64,000 nucleotides of DNA from Zoogloea sp041911615. Its GTDB lineage: Bacteria; Pseudomonadota; Gammaproteobacteria; Burkholderiales; Rhodocyclaceae. The DNA lies in the NCBI RefSeq assembly GCF_041911615.1, contig NZ_JAYROR010000127.1:5172-69171 (forward strand), in the 5' to 3' direction. Shown in pieces: positions 47,485 to 55,803 of this stretch (positions are counted from its first letter, which is position 1; each line of letters begins with the position of its first letter). The position numbers and the translations under genes are program-made. The notes under the pieces were generated by a model. The model did no database searches. It worked only from the letters and a program-made list of their open reading frames with translations, and was not told the origin of the DNA.

Positions 47485-50400
47485 TCAGCCGGGCGTCGTC
47501 GCCGGACTCGCACCATTTGTGGGCGCGCCCGGGCCGCCATCGCGAGGGGGCGGGATTTCTTCGCCGAGGGTGACGATGAGTTCGTCCAGCACCTGGATTC
47601 GCCGGGCGTCCGGGGCGCTCGCGTCGCCGGCGAGGCTCTTGACGCGGCAGCGCAGCAGTCCGGCCAGGATGCGGAGCTGGGCGATGACGGAATCGAGCTC
47701 GCGCCGGCTGCGGGTCAATCCGCGCATCGCGTCGTTGTAGGCGCAGGCGAGTCGCTGGACGTCGCCCTCGCCGGTGTGGAGCCAGCGGGCGACTTCGGCG
47801 TCGGCGGGCATCACCGCGTCGAAGAACGCATAGCTGCGGCCGAAGCGCGCGTTGGCGGCCTCGGCGCACTGCGCGAGGGCGTCGGCGAGGTCGGCCGGGC
47901 AGGTGCCCAGCAGCGCGTCGAGCTGGATCTGATTGAGGTAGTTGTACGGGTTCCAGTCGGCGCTGCCCGTCATCTGGCCGGCGCTGCGGGCGTAGGCGTC
48001 GCGTGCCAGGGCGAGCTCGGCCGCCACAGCCTGCCAGGGTTGTTCGGCGTGAGCGAGGACGATTGCCTTGCGTTTGTAGGCGCTGCCCAGAATGGCGAGG
48101 CGCTCGGTGTTGACGCGGTCGGTGGCCGCGCTGCCGGCCGGATCGGCAGGCTTGTCGGCGGAGAGCGCCAGCAGGGCTTGCAGGCGGGCGATGGCGTCGT
48201 CCACGTGGGCCATCGCGGCGTCGGTTTGCCCCTTTTCGCCCAGGCGCTGGGCCTGGCGGGCTTCGAGGTTGGCGAGCTGTTCGATCGCCGCGATGGGTAC
48301 CAGCCCGCGGCTGGAGTCGTCGCTGATGGCGCGCAGGTAGGCGGCGCGGGCGGCGGCGAAGCCCTCGGCGCCGAACTCGGCATGGAGCCGGCCGAGCGCT
48401 TCGTTGATCTCCGGCATGTCGAGCCACGCGGTGGGGACGTGCTTCAGGCGTCGGCGCAGGCGCTGCTCGAGTTCCTTGTAACTGGGGTCGCGGGGGCTGC
48501 GGCCGGTGGTCGGGCGCGCGGCAGCGGTGTGGATGAGCTGGCTGTCGAGCCGGCGCTGTTCGATCCAGTCGAGCAGTTCGTCGGGGGCCCGCAGCGCCCG
48601 GTCGTCGGGCTCGGGGCCGCGCTGGACCTTGAGCTGGAAGGCGGGGTCGCCGTAGGCCTGATAGGCGCCCCAGGTGTTGCGCTCGGGGTGGGCGGCGAAG
48701 GTGGCGCGGCGTGCTTCGCGCAGGGCGTCGCCGAAGCCGGCGTTGCGGTTCGCCATCTGGTCGAAGAACACCTCGGTGAAGGTGTGGGCTGCCGTGTCGT
48801 CCACCTCCCAGCCGGCGGCCACGACGCAGCGCACGCCCATGTCGATGAGTTCGCGGGCAAGACTGTAGGCGAGCCGGTTGCTGCCGGTGCCGGCCTCGGG
48901 GCCGATCTTGCCCAGATGGCAGCAGTTCAGGAAGACCAGGTCGGGGACGTTCTCCATCAGGCCGATCTCGCTGGCCGAGAGCAGCAAGCCGTCGGAGAGC
49001 ACCACGCCGCTGCGGTAGCTGCCGTCGGCGGCCTGGAGTGCGTGGATGCCGTGGGCGGAGATCATCAGGATGCGGTACGGCCGGGCGAACAGGCGGGCGA
49101 ACACGTCGCCGGCGCTGGCGCCCGGCGGCACGGGGGTGACGGCGTAGCCCGCCTCGCCGAGCACGCGCTGGACCACCTGCCCTTCGGCGGTGGCGCCCGG
49201 CAGGTCGCGCAGGCAGTCCGGTTCGGGGCTGCCGTCCGGCTTGTTGCGCGGTGTCCAGCCGGGGCCGCCAAACTGGGCGTGGAAGCCGTCGGTGCTCGGG
49301 TTGCTGATGACGCAGGCGGTCAGGGTGTCGGTGCGCACCACCTGGTGGCGGAAGCGGGCGGTGACGAACTGGCGCACCACCCGGGTGGACAGCACCATCG
49401 GCTTGCCATCCACTTCGAGCATCTCCCAGGGCAGATTGGCGCTGGCCCCGTCCACCATCAGGATCAGATTGCCGGTCTGGCGTGCGGCGGCCTTGAACTC
49501 CACCGGCACGAGCAGCTGGAACAAGGTGTTGCCGAAGCTCAGGGCGGGCAGGTAGCGGGTTGGGTCGCCCCCTTCGAAGGCTTTCTGGCACAGGGTTTCG
49601 ACGGCGCCCGGCTGGCGTAGCGGGACGACGCTCTCGGCGCGGGCCTTGTCGCTCATGTAGATGAACTTCAGGCGGTTGGCGATGCTCGGCGAGGGCGCGT
49701 CGTCGAGCCCGGTGGGCACCGGCAGGCGGCGGCCGGCGAGCGTGTCGCCGCAGCCGTAGAGGCGCAGGATCTGGCGCAGCGTGTCGGGCGGAATCGGCGA
49801 CTGGAAGCGCGGCGTGTAGCACTCGGGGCTGCAGCCGGTCTCGTCCCGGTCGGCGTCGCACACCACCAGCCGCGGCCAGTAGTCGGAGAAGGGCGAGACG
49901 CTGAGGCGCCGGCGCACGCCCTGGCCGAAGGCGAGCTGGTCGGCGAGGTCGAGCTGCTGGTCGAGGCCCGGCAGTTCGGTAGCCAGCGCCGTGTCGAGCT
50001 GGCTCACCGCATTGGCGGCGGAGATCGCGCTGTCGCGGAACACCTCGATGAACTGCAGCTCGGCAACCCGCGCGCGACGCGGAGGCGGGCTCCCGTCGCC
50101 GGACTTGCCGCCGGCAAAGTCGTGGTTGGCCATCAGCACGCCGAGGGTGACCGCCTTGACGGCGTCGGCGACGTCGAGCTGAAGGGCCGAGTTGGAGCCG
50201 ATCAACAGGCTGGCGAGCTTGAGGGGCAGGGGCTGGTTCGGGTCCAGGGCGGGAACGCCGCGGCGCGTCGGCGTGAATTGTTCGTCGCCGTGGCGGTCGG
50301 TGGCGTGGAGCAGATAGCGCAGCACGCCGCCACGCACGGTTTCGGTGATGCCGGCGGCGGACAGTTTCCCCATCTCGCCGAGCCCGACGACGATGGCGCC

Positions 50401-53400
50401 GCGGCCGGTGCCGCGCCAGCGTTCTTCGGGCGTGCGCGGCATCAGCACGATGCTGGCGTTGCCCAGCTCGCCCGAATGGATGCCGAGGCGCTGGCGTTGG
50501 GCGAGGGCGCCGTCCACGAGGTTGCGGTCGATGATGCGTTCGGCGCCGGCGATGGGGTCACCCCGGTAATGGCCGCACAGCACCGGCACCTGGACGAAGC
50601 GCAGATCCATCGCGATCACCGAGACCCGCAGCCGCGCCTTGCCGCGCGGCGGCCCGCGGCGCACCCGGCCACCGAGCGCGGTGGCGGTGGCTTCGGCCTC
50701 GCTGGGGAAGCCGGGCGGCGGCGCGGCGCGGTAGTTGATGACGGTGGCGGCGGTGGCTTCGCCGCGGCTCGTCGGCAGCTTGCCGAGCTTGCGGGGGACG
50801 CCCCCGGTCAGCAGGGCGGTGATGTCGTCGAAGAATTCGGGCGTACTGGTGAGGCCCATGTGGTCGGCCGGCATGAGCCATTGGCGCTCGTCCGGCAGGC
50901 CCGCCAGGCGGCCCGAGGCCCAGGTCACCGAGCCGTCGCCGTCCGGCGTGCCGCGCAGGACGATGCCGATGGCGTTGCCGTCGCCATCCACCTGCTTGAG
51001 GATGCCGCAGGGCGTGTTGTCGCGCTGGCCGAAGACGTAGGCGATGCGGTCGGTGGCGGTGCCGACCCAGCGGGTGTCGCTCACCGTGTTCCAGAACGTC
51101 TTGGCATCCGCCAGGCGCTTTTCGGAGGGCTTGCCGCCGAGCTGTTTGCCGAACCAGAAATCGTCGTTGACGGCGGCGAGCGCGTCCCAGGTGGAACGCT
51201 CGTAGTAGGCGTGCTGCTGGCTGTCGCCGGTGTCGATGAAGCCCGGGGCGGGCAGGAGCTGGACCGCCCCGGGGAAGGCAGCGACGATGTCGAGGATCTG
51301 CTGCAGGCGGTGGCGCTGATCGAATCCGGCGAGGGTGCGGATGGTGTCGGATTGGCCGAGCAGCGTCTCGACGAACAGGTGGGAGCCACGGTTGGGCGTG
51401 CCGAGCATCAGCAGCGCGCTGTCGGGGTGGGCGGCGATGTCCTGCCACAGGGTCTCGTCCTGGGCGAAGGCGGCGCGCACCACGAGGCCGCCCATGCTGT
51501 GGGCGAGGATGTGCACGGGGCGTTTCGATGGGTCGGGCACCCGCTCGCGCAGCCGTCTGGCGAGCGCCTTGCCCAGGTCGAGGATCGGCTGGCGCCAGTC
51601 GTAATCGAAGCATTCCAGCACGTGGGTCCGGCCCAGATGGGCGTAGAGATCGCCGTAGGCCATGCCGATGAGGCCGTCCACGGTGACCTTCGCCTTGGTG
51701 TTCATGGCGATCTGGCTGATGCCGCCCAAGGCCAGGCGCTGCGGCGCGAGCCAGACGCGGGCGCCGTCGGCGTTGAGCTTGCTGCCCATGATGCCGGGCA
51801 GGAAGACCAGCAGCGGCGCCGATTCGGGTGCCACGCCGCGAGCCAGGCTCGGCGCCTCGGGCGGCCGGACGGCTTCGCGGTCGTCGGGGAGCGCCGGGGT
51901 GATCCACTCGGCGAGTGCCAGCGGCGCGGCGTCGGTCAGCCAGCGGAGCTGGGCGGCGGGCAGCGGGTGGCCGTCGGCGGTGGTGGTGTCGTCGCGGAAG
52001 TAGCGGAAATGGCTGACCCCGGGGCCTTGCACGAAGATCGCGCGGGCCTCGGTGGGGCGTTGGCCGGCAAGGCCGCCGTACATCGAGGCGGTGTCCACGA
52101 CGAGGTCGTTGTCGGCCTGGTCGAAGAATTTGCGGTCGGTGAACAGCGTGCCCAGCCGCTGGAGCAGGCCGCCCCCTTCGATGTCGCCGGCGACGACGGC
52201 CATCCGCAGGCCGGGCCGGGCCGGCGCCAGGGCCAGCAGCCTGCCCATCGGCGCGTCCGGCAGCATGGCTTCGATGCCGGGTAGCAACTCGGGCCGCAGG
52301 CGCCGCTTGGCGATCTCGAGGACGATGCGGGTAAGCACGGAGATGCCCCTGTCGACCGCCGCGGTGGCCTTCGAGCCGGCGGTGGGGCCCTGGCTGGCGC
52401 CCACCGCGAGGCCGACGCCCAGATCGCCGAGCCGGCGCATCACGTTGAGCAGACCGGACAGGAAGATGTCCAGGTTCTCGCTGAGCAGTGCGGTGCCCCG
52501 TGCGGGACAGGCGACGCGCACGTAGCGCTCGATCTGCAGGTTTTTTTCGGCGAGCAGCTGGATCAGCGTGCCGAGCTTTTTCTGCTCGAGGGCGACGAAG
52601 GCCGCGTGTTCCGCCTGGGTGGCTGGGTCGTCGGCGCGCTTGTCCTGCTGGTGGCCGGGGGCGCGATAGGCCTGGGCGAGCTCGGTGAGGACCGGCTTCC
52701 CGGTGGTGCTGGCGTCGAGGCACAGCAGGTCGCCCACCAGCCCGCCGCGGGAGTGGGTGACGAGGGAGATGCGGGCGTTCTTCGGCAGCAGCGTGGCGAG
52801 CGCCAGGGCGTTGTCGATGGGGCTGTCGGAAAAGCTGTGGTGCTCGAAGCCGAACAGCCGGCCCTCGAAGTGCTCGGCCAGCGCGGGCCAGCTCTGGCTG
52901 TCCGGCAGACGGCCGAAGGCGCCGAGGGTGTGGGAGCCGGTGCCGTGAATGAAGATCAGCCCCGGCTTGCTGGCCAGGGCCTGGAGTTGCGGGGCGTCGT
53001 CGGCGAGGCGTGCGCCGCCGTCGAGGGCGCCGCCCTGCCAGGCGTAGAGGCCCGGAGCGTTGCGTCCGCGCGTCTCGACGGCCCACACGATGGCCTTGGC
53101 ACCGGCCCAGGTGCCGGCGGCAACGGCGAGATCCTCGCCGATCTTGCCGGTGAGTTCGGCGAGCTTGTCCCGGGCCGCGTCGATGATCCCGTCGTCGCCG
53201 ATCACGAGGGTGGTGAGCCTGTGCCAGATCCAGTCGCCCACGCCGCGACTGGTGCCTTCGCGGGGCCGCAGGGCGTCGAGATCGACGGTGTCGAGGCTGC
53301 CCTGTACCTCGCCGCTGGCGCGGGCGCGCTGCGCGAGGCGTTCGGCGAGGGCGTCGGCACGCAGGAAGATGGTGGTGCCGTCGCTGGCTTCGAGGGCGAG

Positions 53401-53640
53401 CACGCGGGTGTCGGCGCTATCGGGCGGGAGTTCGACGGTCTCGCCGCGACCGCTGCGTGCCGTGCCGTCGAGCGTCCACGATTGCGTCGCCACGACGTTG
53501 GCGAGGAGCGGGTCGTCGAGGCTGGCGCCGCCGCCGCGGCTGCCAGGGGGGTGAAGCAGGCCCGGCAGCGGGGGGCGTGCCCGGGCCGTGGACTCGGTGC
53601 CGGATGGGGCGGCGGAAAAGCGGATGCGGGGCGTGCTCAC
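47485..53640 (-). CDS. Giant multidomain protein: two alpha/beta-hydrolases, LAP-N-like segment, CHAT protease, helical tail
   Basis: A 2,051-residue cytoplasmic-looking protein. Domains as read: a first alpha/beta-hydrolase with GLIFIHGTGSHTLG (His near 232) and nucleophile S297 in THSRGGLVGDLLCLD; a second, LCAT/PGAP1-like hydrolase with FLPGIMGSKLNADG near 610, CFDYDWRQPI, nucleophile S715 in LAHSMGGLVVRAAF and LGTPNRGSHLFV; and residues 1000-1117 resembling the N-domain of leucyl aminopeptidases (GAIVVGLGEMGKLS) without the metallopeptidase part. The CHAT protease spans about 1375-1670, with H1530 (ISAHGIHA) and Cys 1573/1574 (VFLNCCHLG); C1574 aligns with the catalytic Cys. A helical, TPR/TRAF-binding-like tail covers about 1690-2051. 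Start is GTG 53640 with GGAG ahead. It follows a caspase-family gene on the same strand. Roles in defence or cell death are inferred. Confidence 0.85.
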   Translation of the reverse strand: MSTPRIRFSAAPSGTESTARARPPLPGLLHPPGSRGGGASLDDPLLANVVATQSWTLDGTARSGRGETVELPPDSADTRVLALEASDGTTIFLRADALAERLAQRARASGEVQGSLDTVDLDALRPREGTSRGVGDWIWHRLTTLVIGDDGIIDAARDKLAELTGKIGEDLAVAAGTWAGAKAIVWAVETRGRNAPGLYAWQGGALDGGARLADDAPQLQALASKPGLIFIHGTGSHTLGAFGRLPDSQSWPALAEHFEGRLFGFEHHSFSDSPIDNALALATLLPKNARISLVTHSRGGLVGDLLCLDASTTGKPVLTELAQAYRAPGHQQDKRADDPATQAEHAAFVALEQKKLGTLIQLLAEKNLQIERYVRVACPARGTALLSENLDIFLSGLLNVMRRLGDLGVGLAVGASQGPTAGSKATAAVDRGISVLTRIVLEIAKRRLRPELLPGIEAMLPDAPMGRLLALAPARPGLRMAVVAGDIEGGGLLQRLGTLFTDRKFFDQADNDLVVDTASMYGGLAGQRPTEARAIFVQGPGVSHFRYFRDDTTTADGHPLPAAQLRWLTDAAPLALAEWITPALPDDREAVRPPEAPSLARGVAPESAPLLVFLPGIMGSKLNADGARVWLAPQRLALGGISQIAMNTKAKVTVDGLIGMAYGDLYAHLGRTHVLECFDYDWRQPILDLGKALARRLRERVPDPSKRPVHILAHSMGGLVVRAAFAQDETLWQDIAAHPDSALLMLGTPNRGSHLFVETLLGQSDTIRTLAGFDQRHRLQQILDIVAAFPGAVQLLPAPGFIDTGDSQQHAYYERSTWDALAAVNDDFWFGKQLGGKPSEKRLADAKTFWNTVSDTRWVGTATDRIAYVFGQRDNTPCGILKQVDGDGNAIGIVLRGTPDGDGSVTWASGRLAGLPDERQWLMPADHMGLTSTPEFFDDITALLTGGVPRKLGKLPTSRGEATAATVINYRAAPPPGFPSEAEATATALGGRVRRGPPRGKARLRVSVIAMDLRFVQVPVLCGHYRGDPIAGAERIIDRNLVDGALAQRQRLGIHSGELGNASIVLMPRTPEERWRGTGRGAIVVGLGEMGKLSAAGITETVRGGVLRYLLHATDRHGDEQFTPTRRGVPALDPNQPLPLKLASLLIGSNSALQLDVADAVKAVTLGVLMANHDFAGGKSGDGSPPPRRARVAELQFIEVFRDSAISAANAVSQLDTALATELPGLDQQLDLADQLAFGQGVRRRLSVSPFSDYWPRLVVCDADRDETGCSPECYTPRFQSPIPPDTLRQILRLYGCGDTLAGRRLPVPTGLDDAPSPSIANRLKFIYMSDKARAESVVPLRQPGAVETLCQKAFEGGDPTRYLPALSFGNTLFQLLVPVEFKAAARQTGNLILMVDGASANLPWEMLEVDGKPMVLSTRVVRQFVTARFRHQVVRTDTLTACVISNPSTDGFHAQFGGPGWTPRNKPDGSPEPDCLRDLPGATAEGQVVQRVLGEAGYAVTPVPPGASAGDVFARLFARPYRILMISAHGIHALQAADGSYRSGVVLSDGLLLSASEIGLMENVPDLVFLNCCHLGKIGPEAGTGSNRLAYSLARELIDMGVRCVVAAGWEVDDTAAHTFTEVFFDQMANRNAGFGDALREARRATFAAHPERNTWGAYQAYGDPAFQLKVQRGPEPDDRALRAPDELLDWIEQRRLDSQLIHTAAARPTTGRSPRDPSYKELEQRLRRRLKHVPTAWLDMPEINEALGRLHAEFGAEGFAAARAAYLRAISDDSSRGLVPIAAIEQLANLEARQAQRLGEKGQTDAAMAHVDDAIARLQALLALSADKPADPAGSAATDRVNTERLAILGSAYKRKAIVLAHAEQPWQAVAAELALARDAYARSAGQMTGSADWNPYNYLNQIQLDALLGTCPADLADALAQCAEAANARFGRSYAFFDAVMPADAEVARWLHTGEGDVQRLACAYNDAMRGLTRSRRELDSVIAQLRILAGLLRCRVKSLAGDASAPDARRIQVLDELIVTLGEEIPPPRDGGPGAPTNGASPATTPG

Positions 53641-53709
53641 GATTCAGTGCTCCACGGCGGACTGGCGCGGGGGCGGCGCGCCGGATGCCGGCGTGGTCGG
53701 CCGGCGAGG

Positions 53710-53733
53710 CCTGGCCCGGCGAACCGGGTCAGG
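53710..53733. other. Hairpin between the caspase-like and CHAT genes
   Basis: CCTGGCCCGG and CCGGGTCAGG around a 4-base loop; in the minus-strand RNA the loop is UUCG and one A-C mismatch interrupts a 10-base stem. It lies in the 114-bp gap between the two genes. It could adjust the relative expression of the two proteins. Confidence 0.35.
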
Positions 53734-53754
53734 TCGGGGCGGGCGCGGTGCCGC

Positions 53755-54558
53755 TCAGGCGAAGACCTTCCAGGCCCGGGCGGTGCGGCTGCCGAAGAGC
53801 TGCGGTTCCTGCGGCAACTGGTTGGTGGGCAGGTAGGCCGGGGTGATGGCCTTGAACCAGTCGGTGTAGGAGGCGCCGGCAGGCAGGCTGGCCAGCGTCT
53901 TGAGGGCGTAGTAGGTGAAGGCGCCGTTGGGGCGGCCCTTGAAGCTGGTGTCCCAGCTGTACTGGTCGTCCTTGGCGCCGGCCATCAGCAGGTCGCCGCC
54001 GCTGCGCGACAGGCCGCTGACGCTGGGCAGCGTCAGGCCCCGCGGCGTGGGCGGCGGCAGGTCTTCCGGCTTCATCCACACTTCGGGTGGGAGGAAACGG
54101 GCACGGGGCAGGCCGGGGGTGAGGTCGCTGTCGTCGCCCCTGCTGACGGTGCCGGAGTGGCAGCTGTCGGAGATCAGCAGCACGCGCACGCCGGCGACGT
54201 GATTCTGGAGGATCACGCCGAGCTCGTCGTCGAGCAGCACCTGGCCGCTGCCGATGTCCCACGGGCACAGGGCTTCGTCGCGACCGTCGGGCTCGTCGCC
54301 GTTCTGGTCGGGTACCCAGGTGCCATGCCCGGAATAGGTGATGACCACGGTGTCGCCCTTGGCCGCGCCGGCGATGAGGTTGCGCATGGCGGCGACCATC
54401 GCGGCCTTGGTGGCCTGGGCGTCGAGCAGCTTGGTGACGCCGAAGCCACGGGCGGTGAGTGCGGCGGCCCAGTCGTTGGCGTCATTGACGCAGCCGGACA
54501 GGTCGTTCTGGGTGCCGGGGTAGTCGTTGATGCCGATGCACAGCGCCTTCTTGCTCAT
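53755..54558 (-). CDS. Caspase-family (peptidase C14 / metacaspase-like) protease
   Basis: A 267-residue soluble protein with the caspase-hemoglobinase fold markers. These are the first strand KALCIGINDYPGTQNDLSGC, the catalytic His H78 in VVITYSGHGTWVPDQNGDE and the catalytic Cys C133 in VLLISDSCHSGTVSRG, followed by the late conserved GGDLLMAGAKDDQYSWD and GAFTYYAL. No transmembrane helix or signal peptide. ATG 54558 has AGGAG 7 bases ahead; earlier starts add 19 unlikely residues. It is directly upstream of the CHAT/lipase gene. Metacaspase-like enzymes usually cut after Arg or Lys; the target here is unknown. Confidence 0.92.
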   Translation of the reverse strand: MSKKALCIGINDYPGTQNDLSGCVNDANDWAAALTARGFGVTKLLDAQATKAAMVAAMRNLIAGAAKGDTVVITYSGHGTWVPDQNGDEPDGRDEALCPWDIGSGQVLLDDELGVILQNHVAGVRVLLISDSCHSGTVSRGDDSDLTPGLPRARFLPPEVWMKPEDLPPPTPRGLTLPSVSGLSRSGGDLLMAGAKDDQYSWDTSFKGRPNGAFTYYALKTLASLPAGASYTDWFKAITPAYLPTNQLPQEPQLFGSRTARAWKVFA

Positions 54559-54616
54559 GGTCGTTCTCCTGGGGGGTTCCGGACCGCGCACGGGGGCGGC
54601 CACTGGGAATGACAAA

Positions 54617-54656
54617 CGCTCTGAGCTCAGTTAAGCAGAGCGACATGAAAGGTCAA
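54617..54656 (-). promoter_or_regulatory. Candidate promoter/operator of the caspase-CHAT operon
   Basis: On the minus strand TTGACC (54656-54651), 17 bases, then TAACTG (54633-54628), a poor -10. The region around the -10 is a nested dyad: CGCTCTG (54617-54623) with CAGAGCG (54636-54642) and, inside, the palindrome CTGAGCTCAG (54621-54630). This could be an operator covering the promoter. The rest of 54559-54704 shows no gene. Confidence 0.35.
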
Positions 54657-54704
54657 TGACGATCGGCAGGAATGTTGACCGGTGACAGACGGGCTTTGTG
54701 GATT

Positions 54705-55631
54705 TCAGTGGCGCGGCGTGGCGGCAAGGGTGGCCAGGGCGGCGACCTGGTCGAGAATGGGCTGCGGAATCGGTGTGTCGCCGGCCAGCATGGCGCGGAT
54801 CAGCGCGGCGTTGGCGCGCACCTCGGGGTTGTCGGGCAGGCCTTCGATGGGCGGGGCGCCGCCTTCTTCGGCCGGAAACGCGATGCGCGCCTCGCCGTTG
54901 GCGAATGCTTCGAGCTGGGGGCGACGGCGCGGGTTGGCGAAGGCTTCGCCCTCGGTGCCGCGCAGCAGCAGCGCGACGCCACCCTGGGCGACCAGATGGG
55001 CGTGCATCCGCTCGAGGTATTCGGGATGGGTGACGGACACCACCCGCACGCTGTGACCGGGGGCCGGGTCGAGGAGCTTGGCGAGGGTGTGGGCGCTGTT
55101 GCGCACGCCGAGGCGTGGGCGCAGGGCGAGCAGCGGGTCGAGGCCGGGGGCGAGGGCGTCGAGGGGCAGGCAGGCGAGCCGGCGGCTGGCGAGCTGGGCC
55201 TCGGCGGCGGGGATGTCGGCGGCCGGGGTGATGTCGAGGGCGGCGAGGAGTTCGAAGGGGCTCACCCGGCTGTCGAAGTCGTGGCGGCCCTGGATCAGCA
55301 CCGGCACGCCCTGGCGGGCCAGCAGCAGCGCCACCAGGGGCATCAGGTTGGCCTGGCGGCGGGCGCCGTTGTAGGTGGGCAGCACGACGAGGCGCGGGCC
55401 GGCGGGTACCGCCACCGGGGCGGTGCGGGCGTCGAGGGCGCGCTGGAAGCCGAGCAGCTCGTCGCGGGATTCGGACTTGATGCGCATCGACAGGATGATG
55501 GCGCCCAGCTCGAGATCGGGCACCTTGCCGTCCATCATGTCGCCGAAGAGGGATTCGGCCTGGTCGACCGTGAGGGGCTTGGAGCCTTTCGGCCCGCGGC
55601 CGATTTCCTTGATGAAGGGAGCGTAGGACAT
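54705..55631 (-). CDS. ybiB: TrpD2/YbiB-family nucleic-acid-binding protein
   Basis: A 308-residue protein with the anthranilate phosphoribosyltransferase-like fold: MSYAPFIKEIGRGPKGSKPL, LTVDQAESLFGDMMDGKVPD, LGAIILSMRIKSES and RPRLGVRNSAHTLAKLLDPA. It lacks the classical phosphoribosyl pyrophosphate loop of TrpD, as is typical of YbiB. E. coli YbiB binds nucleic acids and is under SOS control. ATG 55631 gives the family length; an upstream in-frame extension of 66 residues was rejected. It is transcribed toward the caspase gene, 146 bases away. Confidence 0.82.
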   Translation of the reverse strand: MSYAPFIKEIGRGPKGSKPLTVDQAESLFGDMMDGKVPDLELGAIILSMRIKSESRDELLGFQRALDARTAPVAVPAGPRLVVLPTYNGARRQANLMPLVALLLARQGVPVLIQGRHDFDSRVSPFELLAALDITPAADIPAAEAQLASRRLACLPLDALAPGLDPLLALRPRLGVRNSAHTLAKLLDPAPGHSVRVVSVTHPEYLERMHAHLVAQGGVALLLRGTEGEAFANPRRRPQLEAFANGEARIAFPAEEGGAPPIEGLPDNPEVRANAALIRAMLAGDTPIPQPILDQVAALATLAATPRH

Positions 55632-55758
55632 GGTGGGGAGCGTGGCTGCGTGGAAAACCCGGCGAGTGTAGCGGGGCGCCGCCGCCAGGGCGAGGGCGGG
55701 TGCGTGCGGCGCGCCTTTCCAAGCGGCGTGGCGCGAACTATCTTGCCCTTGAGGGCTG

Positions 55759-55788
55759 CGCCCGTCCCGGGCCGGCACGGGACGGGCG
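55759..55788 (+). promoter_or_regulatory. 11-bp leader hairpin just ahead of a ribosome-binding site
   Basis: CGCCCGTCCCG (55759-55769), 8-base loop, CGGGACGGGCG (55778-55788). The GAGGAG ribosome site of the following small ORF begins 3 bases later. No T-run, so it is more likely a translational or mRNA-stability element than a terminator. Confidence 0.45.
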
Positions 55789-55803
55789 ACGAGGAGAATC
55801 GAG

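Noticed and set aside
46532..49861. Very long minus-strand open frame (1,109 codons) across nasA and the CHAT gene
   Set aside because: It is an Arg/Pro-rich shadow in high-GC sequence, spans two real genes in another frame and shows no motif.
50122..52284. Long plus-strand open frame (720 codons) opposite the CHAT gene
   Set aside because: Antisense shadow with low-complexity Gly/Ala/Val/Glu composition. The minus strand encodes clear hydrolase and CHAT motifs over the same DNA.
47485..53640. A bacterial gasdermin or CRISPR (Craspase-type) link of the CHAT protein
   Set aside because: No gasdermin-like small gene with a lipidated or Gly-rich N-terminus, no cas gene and no repeat array is present in the window.
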